Below are positions 30,912 through 38,207 of a stretch of 44,386 nt of DNA, piece after piece. The stretch is from a virus: the IMG/VR virus record IMGVR_UViG_3300005253_000543, positions 1 to 44,386 of that record, one strand, 5' to 3'. The notes beneath the pieces were generated by a model. It saw only the letters and a program-made list of their open reading frames with translations. It was not told the DNA's origin and made no database searches. Positions within the stretch are counted from its first letter, which is position 1; each line of letters starts with the position of its first letter. The position numbers and the translations under genes were made by a program.

Positions 30912-31573
30912 TACTGGTAACTTTCCTGTAGGATTTCAAAGCCTGTCTGGATTCGACTACCGAAGGGAATTTCGTCTGTGAGAACTACAGGCTCATCCGC
31001 AACCTCTGGCAAGTCTGGGATCTCTGGAATCCTGACTTGGACGTGCGGTTCCCAAGGCTCAGAGAAGTAAATCTCCCAAATCGCATTTAACTCGGATGAA
31101 TTACCAACTCTTTCGGGTAAGCCAATCTGTGCGTGAAAAATCTGACACAGGACTTTGTCTAATGTCCAGCTTTTAGGTGTTTGCCGTCTCCAAAGAGTTG
31201 GTAATTCCAATCCAAACTCTTTTGTGAACCATTGCTTCCACAACCCCAGCTTCGTGAGGTTTCTCTTTGGCGCTGTAATCCAACTTTTTTCCTTCTGCAT
31301 CACTACGGGAACAGTGACACTCGGGATCGCTCTAGGCTTAGATTTCCTAGCTAATCGGGAGGAAGTTTCTACTACGTCGGGTTCCAGTCGGGTTTCTATG
31401 ATTGGTGGCGTTGCGGCATCGGTCTGGGCTATCTGCTGCGCCTCTGTGATGATTTCATGGTATTTAGCCTCTAGTTCTGCGTAGAAGTCTTTTATGTCAA
31501 GTTGCTCCTCTTCTCGCGTGCGTATGAGTTTCCACCCGCCGGGGATGCGAACCACTTTTCCTCTAGCCATCAT
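30911..31573 (-). CDS. Unknown protein directly after terL
   Basis: A 220-residue protein beginning MMARGKVVRIPGGWKLIRTREEEQLDIKDFYAELEAKYHEIITEAQQIAQ. A helical N-terminal part is followed by a basic middle (SRLARKSKPRAIPSV) and a Trp-rich segment (LGLWKQWFTKEFGLELPTLWRRQTPKSWTLDK). The C-terminus is acidic and Pro-rich. It overlaps the terL stop (TAATG). No known family; position suggests a packaging or head-assembly accessory. Confidence 0.55.
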   Translation of the reverse strand: MMARGKVVRIPGGWKLIRTREEEQLDIKDFYAELEAKYHEIITEAQQIAQTDAATPPIIETRLEPDVVETSSRLARKSKPRAIPSVTVPVVMQKEKSWITAPKRNLTKLGLWKQWFTKEFGLELPTLWRRQTPKSWTLDKVLCQIFHAQIGLPERVGNSSELNAIWEIYFSEPWEPHVQVRIPEIPDLPEVADEPVVLTDEIPFGSRIQTGFEILQESYQ

Positions 31574-33054
31574 TAGGTCATCCAGTTCTGAGCACTCTGG
31601 TCAGGATGGACGAACACTCGCTTGGGCTTTGGGCCTGGGGGCGCCACCTTGGGCGCAAACGTCATGGCAGCCATATCGCCACAATCAGGCGAACTCAACC
31701 CGCGCTTCTTCATATCCGCCTTCTTCTCGAGCAAAATTTGATTCTTTCGGCTGTAGGTGTACTCCGGGCCGGTCAAATCAGCCGCCAGCTCGGGATCGTC
31801 GGGAATGTCCGCCCCTCCCATCAGCCAGTCCCGCATCAACCCCCAAACCTCTGCCCGCCGGTTGAAATACTTTGTCGCGTTATTCGCCTTCTGTGCCCCC
31901 TTGAACTCGAACAACCGACGCCCAAAACCTCGAAATCTTATCTGGTCAACCACCCCGGCCCCTAACCCATCCCCATCCACTACCGTCGCGTCCGGGCTTA
32001 ACTCCTCCATAAAAGCTATCACCCGCATCGCCACCTCAACCGTATCCAACCCTCGCAATTTTTTCAGAATTACCAGCTTCCGTCCCTGTCTCCACCCAAT
32101 TACCGTCTGATCGTCCCCAAACCGCGCCACATCCACTGCCAAAATTTTAGCCAGATGCTCATACCCCCTCGCCTCCTCCTTCCTCGCCCGCTCTACCGCG
32201 TCCGACGGTATGTACTGCGTGCTCCCTACCCGCGGAAACTCCCCCTTTACCCAAATCCTTACGTGATCTGAATCTTCACCGTAATCCAATACTTGCTGGT
32301 TAAGCTCCTTCTTGTTAGTTCCTTCAACCCGGCGACTGTCAATTTGATCGGTTTGCCATCTGTGTTTGTACTTGCCGAAGCACTCACGGAAGCGGCCGGC
32401 GGTGCGGGTGGGGTTGCCGAAGGCCAACCAGATGATTTCGGTGTCCTCGTCGGTCAGTGCGCCTTCGGTTACTTCCCAGATAGGGTCAGCGATGGCGCTG
32501 GCTTCGTCGAAGATGACTAGGATGCGCTTTCGCTTGTTGTGAAGGCCGGCGAAGGCTTCGGGGTTCTTCTCGTTCCAGGTGATGCGGTCGCAGCGCCAGA
32601 GCCGCTTGTGCTCTGGGACGTTGAAGGTGATTGACTCCGCTTCGACACTGAACCAATGGGAGTTAATCGCCAGCCTGAACCACTTGCAGACCTCCGGCCA
32701 AGTCTTTGTCTTGAGTTGCGGGTCGGTGTTGGCTGTGAGAACTACTTTGCAACCCTCTGCGGTACTCATGGCCCACTCGATCAGCATTCCGACCAGAGCA
32801 CTCTTACCGATGCCCTTACCGCTTGCTACGGCAATCAGGCAGGGTTGGTGGCGAGTCTGAGGGTCTTTCAGGTGAGAGCCTATCTTGTTGAGGATGCCTT
32901 CCTGCCAGTCCCGGGCGCCGGCCTCTCCTTCCAGCTCACCAGTGCCCCAGGGGAAGAACGCCTTGACGTACCCGGCCGGGTCGTGCTGATAGCCAGCTGC
33001 GTCTAGGATCAACTCCCGCTCTGCTTCGGCCTGAGTCAAGGTGGCTTGCGTCAT
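31573..33054 (-). CDS. terL: Terminase large subunit
   Basis: A 493-residue packaging motor. Residues 78-85 (SGKGIGKS) form the Walker A ATPase loop and residues about 178-185 (ILVIFDEA) Walker B with its catalytic Glu. Residues 210-219 (LAFGNPTRTA) are the coupling motif. The C-terminal nuclease has Asp at about 308 (LAVDVARFGDD), VVDGDGLGAGVVDQ at 358-371 and SSPDCGDMAAM near residue 465, giving the acidic metal-binding triad. It cuts and translocates DNA at the portal. Order TerS, 62-residue protein, TerL is tight, with short gaps. Confidence 0.95.
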   Translation of the reverse strand: MTQATLTQAEAERELILDAAGYQHDPAGYVKAFFPWGTGELEGEAGARDWQEGILNKIGSHLKDPQTRHQPCLIAVASGKGIGKSALVGMLIEWAMSTAEGCKVVLTANTDPQLKTKTWPEVCKWFRLAINSHWFSVEAESITFNVPEHKRLWRCDRITWNEKNPEAFAGLHNKRKRILVIFDEASAIADPIWEVTEGALTDEDTEIIWLAFGNPTRTAGRFRECFGKYKHRWQTDQIDSRRVEGTNKKELNQQVLDYGEDSDHVRIWVKGEFPRVGSTQYIPSDAVERARKEEARGYEHLAKILAVDVARFGDDQTVIGWRQGRKLVILKKLRGLDTVEVAMRVIAFMEELSPDATVVDGDGLGAGVVDQIRFRGFGRRLFEFKGAQKANNATKYFNRRAEVWGLMRDWLMGGADIPDDPELAADLTGPEYTYSRKNQILLEKKADMKKRGLSSPDCGDMAAMTFAPKVAPPGPKPKRVFVHPDQSAQNWMT

Positions 33055-33243
33055 TTAACTCCTAACTACGCCGTCACCGAAGGGTGTGAAGTCCGAAGCC
33101 TTCTCTGCCTGTTCTCGCGTGGCTACTTCGCAGGGATCGCTATCAACTCGTAGGTCGTCCGCTGGCATATCACAGAAGATGCAGGTGTCCGTCCAAGCAC
33201 CAAACACATGGTTTTTTAGTACCTTGCTTTCAGGGTGTGTCAT
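33055..33243 (-). CDS. Small protein between terminase subunits
   Basis: A 62-residue protein, MTHPESKVLKNHVFGAWTDTCIFCDMPADDLRVDSDPC..., with a CxxC (CIFC) and a later Cys, possibly a metal site. Its ATG overlaps the terS stop (ATGA) and its stop abuts the terL start. Function unknown. Confidence 0.6.
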   Translation of the reverse strand: MTHPESKVLKNHVFGAWTDTCIFCDMPADDLRVDSDPCEVATREQAEKASDFTPFGDGVVRS

Positions 33244-33863
33244 TTCTTTCCCTGCGCTCGTGCTCGTGCTGCAGCGAGAACTGCCGGCAGGTCGCCCAGG
33301 CCAGTTACTTCCACCTTGTCCACGAACAGCTTGAGGTACTTGCCTAGCAGTTCCAGAGAGCGCGCCTTGTCCGCCAGCTTGAACCTTGTCCGCATAACCT
33401 GTTTGCGCTCTCCGTCGCCAGTCCCACCAGTAGCATCCACGGTGTATTCCTGAATTGCCGCGGCTTGCTCCCGCGTCAGCTTCGAGAAGTCCAAGCGGAA
33501 CTCGCCGTCCTCATCCACCCGCATGTAGTCCAGCATGTTGGAGAAGCCCATCTTGGCAAGCTCTCCCAGCACTTTGTCGGCGCTGATTTCGAGCTTATCG
33601 GCGTGCTTTTGCATGAGCTTAGCGAGCTGAGCCTTAATGTGGACCTTCTGCAATAGCTTCGAGGCAATGGTATGAGCACTTCTAGCTGCATAACCTGCTG
33701 CAGTAGCGGCTCTTGTGCCGTTTAGGTCAATGATGTACTCCTTACAGAAGGTTCTTTCCTTCAGCTTGCGCTTTGGGGTGTTTCCTTTGCGCGAAACATG
33801 GCGGGGTTTAGGTACTGGTGGCTTGCTGATCTTGTCGGTCAGGTGGGTCTTTTCAGGTGTCAT
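33240..33863 (-). CDS. terS: Terminase small subunit
   Basis: A 207-residue protein from the ATG at 33863: MTPEKTHLTDKISKPPVPKPRHVSRKG... The N-terminal DNA-binding helix-turn-helix includes FCKEYIIDLNGTRAATAAGYAARSAHTIASKLLQKVHIKAQLAKL, the signature of the Terminase_2 family. A central helical oligomerisation part is followed by an RxxF-type segment (RTRFKLADKARSLELLGKYLKLF), also typical. A longer frame runs to a GTG at 33953 without a ribosome site. It is the first late gene, beyond the non-coding region. Confidence 0.88.
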   Translation of the reverse strand: MTPEKTHLTDKISKPPVPKPRHVSRKGNTPKRKLKERTFCKEYIIDLNGTRAATAAGYAARSAHTIASKLLQKVHIKAQLAKLMQKHADKLEISADKVLGELAKMGFSNMLDYMRVDEDGEFRLDFSKLTREQAAAIQEYTVDATGGTGDGERKQVMRTRFKLADKARSLELLGKYLKLFVDKVEVTGLGDLPAVLAAARARAQGKK

Positions 33864-33963
33864 AGGCAAAGAGAAAGCCCGGCCCATCTGGGGACAGAGT
33901 GAACCGGGCAGCCTTGAGATGCTGTGGGGGTGAGTTTCCCCACCATACAACACCGCAGCCTAA

Positions 33964-34356
33964 GCCCAGCGGTAAAGCAGAGTCAAGCCCTTTCTTTTGC
34001 TGGTTAAGATAGGTGGCAGTAAAAATGGGGGGTGCTAGTCAATGAGTGCGGCAAGCAGTGGCCATCTGTGCCGCGAAAGCGTGCTCTGGTGCGGGAATTG
34101 GGGCGCGTTTTGGTGTCCGATGGCCAAGCACTAGGCGGGGGGTCATGTGCTAGGGGAAATGGCTCATGCGGAATAGGAGGTTTGGACTATTCCAAGCGGG
34201 GTTGAGCGGGAGTAGGCTGTACCCGTGATGAGCAAGGAAAGCAATGATCGCCGGCTAGCCCCCGTTCCCCTTTGGCCTGTGTGTGCACCAGCTAGGTGCT
34301 GTTCGGGGGTCGGTCGGTTTTAATGATCAAGAAAATTGGACTCATAGAGTGGTAGC
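33964..34356. other. 0.4-kb non-coding region between divergent transcription units
   Basis: No convincing gene on either strand. It separates terS (minus) from two small plus-strand genes, so late and divergent promoters and possibly the packaging start site are expected here. A possible late promoter on the minus strand has TTGACT (33986-33981) and a weak TTAGGC 17 bases on. Structure includes a 7-bp hairpin at 34170-34193 (GGAATAG/CTATTCC), a 6-bp outer stem at 34259-34309 (CCCCCG/CGGGGG) holding an inner GCACC/GGTGC hairpin (34285-34299), and five CTAG sites. Function not determined. Confidence 0.6.
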
Positions 34357-34359
34357 GTG

Positions 34360-34557
34360 ATGGCAAAGCGCAAGCGCCAACTGAGGCTGTTGGGGGATAA
34401 GGAGCCGGAAACTGCGGCGCTCTTTACGTCGAGCGAGTTTCCCTACGATACCCCCGACGAGATCGCCTACAACGCCCAGCGCAAGAAAGAGGGTTTGTTT
34501 GTGATAACTCCAGAGGAAAAGGAGCAAGAAGAAAATGAGCAGGCAAAGCACAGATGA
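34360..34557 (+). CDS. Small hydrophilic protein, divergent operon
   Basis: A 65-residue protein, MAKRKRQLRLLGDKEPETAALFTSSEFPYDTPDEIAYNAQRKKEG..., ending in an acidic tail (TPEEKEQEENEQ). A GTG just before the ATG could also start it. It is transcribed away from terS and overlaps the next gene by 23 bases. No recognised family. Confidence 0.6.
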   Translation: MAKRKRQLRLLGDKEPETAALFTSSEFPYDTPDEIAYNAQRKKEGLFVITPEEKEQEENEQAKHR

Positions 34558-34759
34558 AATCAAGAATGGCCGGGTGTTCAACGGCTTCGACTACACGCTG
34601 CAAGTCTGGGTCAAGAATGGAGTGGTCCAGCCCTGCGCGCATCCACGGTACATGAGCCAGAAGATGCCATGCTGCAACCAACACGCCTACGCGGGCTGGC
34701 ATATTTCCAACGTGGACCAGCGCCTAGTTGACCACCGCAGCGTTCCGAATCCCAGCTAG
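34535..34759 (+). CDS. Small Cys/His protein, divergent operon
   Basis: A 74-residue protein, MSRQSTDEIKNGRVFNGFDYTLQVWVKNGVVQPCAHPRYMSQKMPCCNQHAYAG..., with a strong AAGGAG site. The core (FDYxLQVWVxNGxVQPCxHP... CCN) looks like a conserved small fold with a Cys/His metal site. It converges on the minus-strand gene that ends 20 bases later. Function unknown. Confidence 0.65.
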   Translation: MSRQSTDEIKNGRVFNGFDYTLQVWVKNGVVQPCAHPRYMSQKMPCCNQHAYAGWHISNVDQRLVDHRSVPNPS

Positions 34760-34778
34760 TACCCGGCTGCTGGCCGCT

Positions 34779-35012
34779 CTACGGAGTCGGCATAGGTTTT
34801 CTCAGTTCCTTTTTCTCGGCTTCTGTGAATCCAGGCATGCTTGGGTGCTTACTAAAGAGAATTGCGCCCCTTCTCATCTGCAAAATCAGTTCGAGCATCT
34901 CCTCCTGCGTCATTGCGCGTTGCCCAGCCGATCCACTCATGCCGACGTTCGCTTGGCCTTGACCCTCACCGTATATCCCCCGCGCCCAAAACGGTGCTTC
35001 TCCTGGTAACAT
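34779..35012 (-). CDS. Small hypothetical protein
   Basis: A 77-residue protein, MLPGEAPFWARGIYGEGQGQANVGMSG..., preceded by a strong AGGAGG. The C-terminal half is helical (MTQEEMLELILQMRRGAILFSKH). It is the last gene of the early minus-strand operon and follows one of three repeated junction sequences. No family recognised. Confidence 0.6.
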   Translation of the reverse strand: MLPGEAPFWARGIYGEGQGQANVGMSGSAGQRAMTQEEMLELILQMRRGAILFSKHPSMPGFTEAEKKELRKPMPTP

Positions 35013-35021
35013 GGCTTCCTC

Positions 35022-35234
35022 CTATGCCGACATTCTAGCCCTTTTCTCGCTTTCCTTGAAGAACTCGCTTCGGGCATGTGCCGCGATTGGTGCCACAATC
35101 CGATCCACAAAATCCTTAATACTCAAATTCTTGATTTCCTTTTTGGTACAATAAGTTGATGCCACTTTCCCATTCCCATCTCCTTCTTGAATTACGATAG
35201 CTACCCGTATTGTGTGGTGGTTGATTTCTGCCAT
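35022..35234 (-). CDS. Small hypothetical protein with EFFKESEK tail
   Basis: A 70-residue protein, MAEINHHTIRVAIVIQEGDGNGKVASTYCTKKEIKNLSIKDFVDRI..., ending SEFFKESEKRARMSA. GGAGG precedes the ATG. The tail sequence recurs at the 3' end of the gene at 35483-35842 and in the gap upstream of this gene, marking a repeated gene-junction module. Function unknown. Confidence 0.6.
   Translation of the reverse strand: MAEINHHTIRVAIVIQEGDGNGKVASTYCTKKEIKNLSIKDFVDRIVAPIAAHARSEFFKESEKRARMSA
35031..35066 (-). repeat. Junction repeat, copy 3
   Basis: Minus strand GAGTTCTTCAAGGAAAGCGAG, coding EFFKESE in this gene. The following gene's ribosome site lies just downstream. It matches the copies at 35232-35260 and 35484-35512. 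Confidence 0.5.
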
Positions 35235-35260
35235 GATTTCTCAGCCTCCTTGAAGAACTC
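35232..35260 (-). repeat. Junction repeat, copy 2
   Basis: Minus strand GAGTTCTTCAAGGAGGCTGAG followed by the ATG of the 70-residue gene. Here it is non-coding or out of frame but would encode EFFKEAEK, and it supplies the GGAGG ribosome site. Confidence 0.5.
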
Positions 35261-35486
35261 AGCGCCCCAAATACCCCAAGTACAGTTCGGCCAGTTTTAT
35301 CAGTTCGAGTAGGCGGCCGCCTAGTATTTTTTGGTTGTGATCGTTCATCACGAAGCTGCGATGATCTAAATTTATGTCGTAGCTCGTCATTTCGCTACCT
35401 ATCCTCGCAAGTTTCTTTGCGATTAGGGCAGCAACCGCCTCTTTATCCTTACGGATTACAACCAAGCCAAAAGGCCACAGTCTCAT
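35259..35486 (-). CDS. Small hypothetical protein
   Basis: A 75-residue protein, MRLWPFGLVVIRKDKEAVAALIAKKLARIGSEMTSYDINLDHRSFVMNDHNQKILGGRLLELIKLAELYLGYLGR. The ATG overlaps the upstream stop (ATGA), with GGAG inside the junction repeat. Mixed alpha/beta pattern; no family recognised. Confidence 0.55.
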   Translation of the reverse strand: MRLWPFGLVVIRKDKEAVAALIAKKLARIGSEMTSYDINLDHRSFVMNDHNQKILGGRLLELIKLAELYLGYLGR

Positions 35487-35842
35487 ATCTTCTCCGTTTC
35501 TTTGAAGAACTCATCAGGGTGCAGCCCTCGCCTTTTCAACTCAGCTCCCACCACAGTCCGTACCTGATCCAGCCAGCGGCAAAAGGTGCTCTCAGGCAGC
35601 CGTGAGAGTTTCACCGCCCGCTTGTAAGGGCCGTCTGCAATGAAGTAAAGCAGAAATACCCCACAACGCCCATGCCAGTTCTTCCGCCGGCGCAGCGCGA
35701 TCTCCCCGGCCTTCTGAAAGTCAGCACAGTAGCTACTCTCTTTCGGCCACTTGGGACCAGGGTATTCAGGAGAAGCCCCCACCGCGAACTTGGGCGCGCG
35801 CAGAACTAGCTGCTGGCATCTTCTGAATCTTCTATGACACAC
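35483..35842 (-). CDS. Putative HTH regulator (late-gene activator-like)
   Basis: A 119-residue protein. The C-terminal half (RRRKNWHGRCGVFLLYFIADGPYKRAVKLSRLPESTFCRWLDQVRTVVGAELKRRGLHP) has a Trp-anchored helix followed by a helix-turn-helix resembling the recognition region of phage late regulators of the Q/RinA/ArpU type. The gene is near the end of the early operon, a usual place for such a regulator. The family match is by pattern only. Confidence 0.5.
   Translation of the reverse strand: MCHRRFRRCQQLVLRAPKFAVGASPEYPGPKWPKESSYCADFQKAGEIALRRRKNWHGRCGVFLLYFIADGPYKRAVKLSRLPESTFCRWLDQVRTVVGAELKRRGLHPDEFFKETEKI
35484..35512 (-). repeat. Junction repeat, copy 1
   Basis: Minus strand GAGTTCTTCAAAGAAACGGAG then the ATG of the 75-residue gene. 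It encodes EFFKETEK at the end of the regulator-like gene and provides the GGAG ribosome site. It matches copy 2 at about 21 of 29 aligned bases. Confidence 0.5.
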
Positions 35843-35906
35843 ATCGAAATACTCGTGATCTCTCAGCTAGACAATCCTACCTTCTCCCCGTTGAATTTCC
35901 CCGGTG

Positions 35907-36077
35907 CTAGTGCGGCGCCTTCTCTTCCCGCTGCTCCTGCGCCGCCTCAGAGCGCGGGGGAACCTGAGCGGATAAGGGGTTCACACCAAGAGACACCACT
36001 ACCGATGCTGCAAAAACGAAGGTTAGACATATCCCAACCAAACTTCCCTGTTTGCTTGCACCGCACGATTTCTCCAT
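35907..36077 (-). CDS. Small secreted or membrane protein
   Basis: From ATG 36075-36077, with AAGG upstream, a 56-residue protein: MEKSCGASKQGSLVGICLTFVFAASVVVSLG... with a signal-peptide-like N-terminus (cleavage near LSAQ) and a short hydrophilic mature part (PPRSEAAQEQREEKAPH). A longer upstream frame looks non-natural and overlaps the zinc-finger gene. Function unknown. Confidence 0.5.
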   Translation of the reverse strand: MEKSCGASKQGSLVGICLTFVFAASVVVSLGVNPLSAQVPPRSEAAQEQREEKAPH

Positions 36078-36172
36078 CCTTGTCGCGTATCGGTTCTTCT
36101 CCAGGTGAACAGTACCGCTCAGGTTTATTTTGTTCGCCAACTTAATCACCTCTCTTCTTGCGCTGGTTGCGC

Positions 36173-36373
36173 TCACTTCCTTGCATTCCTGAGAACCGCA
36201 AACGCTGAGGTCTGTTCCTCTACCCGGAGCTGTAGCGGATCCGCTGTGATCGGCAGCGGCCGGCACTTCTCCTCATGGGTCCGGTAGCAATTCATGCCGT
36301 AGCAGAGAGGTTCCCCACAGTTAGGACAGCTTACCTTAGCCTGTGCTCTGCAGTGGCAAAGCCGAGAGTTCAT
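36173..36373 (-). CDS. Small treble-clef/zinc-finger-like protein
   Basis: A 66-residue protein, MNSRLCHCRAQAKVSCPNCGEPLCYGMNCYRTHEEKC..., dense in Cys and His (CHC, CPNC, C, C, HEEKC), enough for two zinc ions as in HIT-type or B-box-type fingers. Start overlaps the upstream stop (ATGA). Probably a protein-interaction module; role unknown. Confidence 0.6.
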   Translation of the reverse strand: MNSRLCHCRAQAKVSCPNCGEPLCYGMNCYRTHEEKCRPLPITADPLQLRVEEQTSAFAVLRNARK

Positions 36374-36633
36374 ACCTTCTCCTCCCCACCCTCATCCAGG
36401 CTCGTTAGAAGCTGCTGCTCGGACTCTACAGCGCCACGGATTTCATCAAGCACTGACTCATACAAACTCTTTACCCTTAAAGACTCCTTCCCAATCGCCC
36501 TAATAGTTCGTGCTTCCGGTGAAATCGGGCTGACACATTCTGGATGAAAGGGCTTCATCCCATCCCAGACAATTTCTTGTGCGGAACCAATCTCTACGTC
36601 ACAGCGAGTGCAAGGGTAAAATACGGTGCTCAT
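36370..36633 (-). CDS. Small CxxC protein
   Basis: An 87-residue protein, MSTVFYPCTRCDVEIGSAQEIVWDGMKPFHPECVSPISPEA..., with CTRC and HPEC suggesting a zinc site near the N-terminus and a helical C-terminal half (RVKSLYESVLDEIRGAVESEQQLL). ATGA overlaps link it to both neighbours. Function unknown. Confidence 0.6.
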   Translation of the reverse strand: MSTVFYPCTRCDVEIGSAQEIVWDGMKPFHPECVSPISPEARTIRAIGKESLRVKSLYESVLDEIRGAVESEQQLLTSLDEGGEEKV

Positions 36634-36932
36634 CCTTCCTCCGTGCTACTAGGTGCGGTGAGGTCGAGTTGGCGGCGCAGTTGTTCAGCACATATAATCA
36701 AACAACAGCGACAGATATTTTCCTTTGTGGGCCAGTCAGCTTCCTCGGCATCCTTTTGCCATTTGTCTGCCAGCTTTCGTTGTGACTCCCTCACCTTCTC
36801 CTGCTCGTCGGCTAGGAGGCGCTCGATTTCATCTGTGGCTTCTTTGAAAGCGAGATTGGCTTCTTGGGTGTGGTCAAAGCCAGTGACGTTTGTGAGTCGA
36901 ATCAGGACGTTCGGAATATCTTCCCGGCTCAT
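36630..36932 (-). CDS. Helical early protein
   Basis: A 100-residue protein, MSREDIPNVLIRLTNVTGFDHTQEANLAFKEATDEIERLLADEQEKVRESQRKLADKWQKDAEE..., mainly coiled coil, with CRCC near the C-terminus. ATGA overlaps on both sides. No family recognised. Confidence 0.55.
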   Translation of the reverse strand: MSREDIPNVLIRLTNVTGFDHTQEANLAFKEATDEIERLLADEQEKVRESQRKLADKWQKDAEEADWPTKENICRCCLIICAEQLRRQLDLTAPSSTEEG

Positions 36933-37186
36933 TCCTTAACCTCCAGTAATAATGCGCGGGCTCCTTTCATAATTCTTTCGGCGAAGGCGGGCATCCTTTG
37001 TGGAACACCATTCCTAGTGCGATAGCAAGGGTCATCGCCACACCAAACAGTTGTAGCGTCTATTACCTTCCCCAGCCTCTTAACCAAGTCGAGGAGGCAC
37101 ATAATTGCATCGCAGCCCTCTTTGTGTTCAAGTGGCCGCGACGAGGCCATCAACGAATAAATCTCACTCAGCTTGGGCTTTTTCAT
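36929..37186 (-). CDS. Hypothetical early protein
   Basis: An 85-residue protein from ATG 37186 with GGAG eight bases upstream: MKKPKLSEIYSLMASSRPLEHKEGCDAIMCLLDLVKRLGKVIDATTVWCGDDPCYRT... A helical N-terminal part is followed by a Cys-bearing loop. The longer frame upstream overlaps the preceding gene in another frame and was rejected. Confidence 0.55.
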   Translation of the reverse strand: MKKPKLSEIYSLMASSRPLEHKEGCDAIMCLLDLVKRLGKVIDATTVWCGDDPCYRTRNGVPQRMPAFAERIMKGARALLLEVKE

Positions 37187-37403
37187 TTGCTGGACTCCTT
37201 CCTGGGCGGCCTTCGCCCCAGCACCTTGATGCAGACCATGAACTCTGAATCTGGTTCTCCGGGCCACTTCATAAATCCAATAGGCCCAGTGACAACAGCA
37301 ATTCCACCTCTTACTTTGAGCCACGCTGCTACTGCTTTGTGGAATTTCGTGTCGGCCTTCGTCTTCTCCCCCTTCAGGATGAACCCTTTTCGGTCAAAGA
37401 CAT
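37183..37403 (-). pseudogene. Gene broken or frameshifted just after its start
   Basis: An ATG at 37403 has a strong AAGGAG site but reads only nine codons before a stop. The neighbouring frame, entered by a -1 shift within those codons, is open to 37183 and reads FDRKGFILKGEKTKADTKFHKAVAAWLKVRGG... EPDSEFMVCIKVLGRRPPRKESSK, ending in a TGA that overlaps the next ATG. This frame has no start codon of its own near its beginning. One extra T in the TCTTTG run would join them. Either an assembly or strain error, a true lesion, or programmed slippage (CGAAAAG). About 75 residues; the family is not recognised. Confidence 0.55.
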
Positions 37404-37414
37404 CTCACTCCTTC

Positions 37415-37744
37415 TCATCCATTCTCGTCGGACTGGCCCTCACTGATATTGATGAACGAGTTTTCGATTGCCATTTCGGTGACGCCCAAAGCAGTTTCTA
37501 AGAAGAGTTCGTTCACGGTTGACTTATCGTTATAGAGCGAAAAAGACTTGCTCTCCTTCGTGAACCTAGACCCGCCCGATACAACTGACAGGGAGAAGGT
37601 GAACTCGTCGGTTTCAACCAAATTGTCGTCTTTAAGCTCATAATATTTGCCAAAATCCTTGACCTCTAACCACGGACAGCACGAGGCCAGCGCGTCAAGA
37701 CGGTATCGAACGTATTTTGGATTCATGTAAGGTCGCCCAAGCAT
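37415..37744 (-). CDS. Hypothetical early protein
   Basis: A 109-residue protein, MLGRPYMNPKYVRYRLDALASCCPWLEVKDFGKYYELKDDNLVETDEFTFSLSVVSGGSRFTKESKSFSLYNDKSTVNELFLETALGV..., alternating strands then a helix. The ATG overlaps the upstream stop (TGATG). No family recognised. Confidence 0.55.
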   Translation of the reverse strand: MLGRPYMNPKYVRYRLDALASCCPWLEVKDFGKYYELKDDNLVETDEFTFSLSVVSGGSRFTKESKSFSLYNDKSTVNELFLETALGVTEMAIENSFINISEGQSDENG

Positions 37745-37983
37745 CACTTCCCCTCCTGCGTTGTGCCGAGTATCCGCTCTCTAAAATACTCGGCTTGGCG
37801 GTAGCCAATGTAATTGACCACTCGCTTATCAGCTTCCCCCAACCATGCTTGCAGTAGGTCGCCGGAAACACGAAGTCCGCTTGCTTGGCCTGAGCTATAT
37901 CCTCCTGGGCCTGAATAGGCCTTCTGTCCTTCGACAACCGCTAGTCGGAGAATCTCTTTCAGTATTTCCATTCCTGTTTTCAT
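37744..37983 (-). CDS. Hypothetical early protein
   Basis: A 79-residue helical protein, MKTGMEILKEILRLAVVEGQKAYSGPGGYSSGQASGLRVSGDLLQAWLGEADKRVVNYIGYRQ... Four-base overlaps (ATGA) join it to both neighbours. No family recognised. Confidence 0.55.
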   Translation of the reverse strand: MKTGMEILKEILRLAVVEGQKAYSGPGGYSSGQASGLRVSGDLLQAWLGEADKRVVNYIGYRQAEYFRERILGTTQEGK

Positions 37984-38198
37984 GGGTTCACCGTTCGCAC
38001 CGGAACAATAAACTTCTTCTTGAGTCGCAGGATCTTCAGCTTCTCTTTGGCTGTGTAACGAATACGCTCAATCGTGACCGTCACGCGCTGGTTGTTGGGG
38101 TGAATCATTTTTTGTAGAGCTAGGCATGCTCCCATCAGGGGTTCAACATCACCAGGAACCAACCTACCCGTCAACTTTACTGTCAATACTCTAGGCAT
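37980..38198 (-). CDS. Hypothetical early protein
   Basis: A 72-residue basic protein, MPRVLTVKLTGRLVPGDVEPLMGACLALQKMIHPNNQRVTVTIERIRYTAKEKLKILRLKKKF, with a GAGGAG ribosome site. It follows the replication-protein gene by nine bases. Function unknown. Confidence 0.55.
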   Translation of the reverse strand: MPRVLTVKLTGRLVPGDVEPLMGACLALQKMIHPNNQRVTVTIERIRYTAKEKLKILRLKKKFIVPVRTVNP

Positions 38199-38207
38199 CG
38201 TTTCTCC

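Noticed and set aside
37998-38198. Possible membrane-active peptide in the antisense frame
   Set aside because: The minus-strand gene here has ribosome site and operon overlaps; the opposite frame has none.
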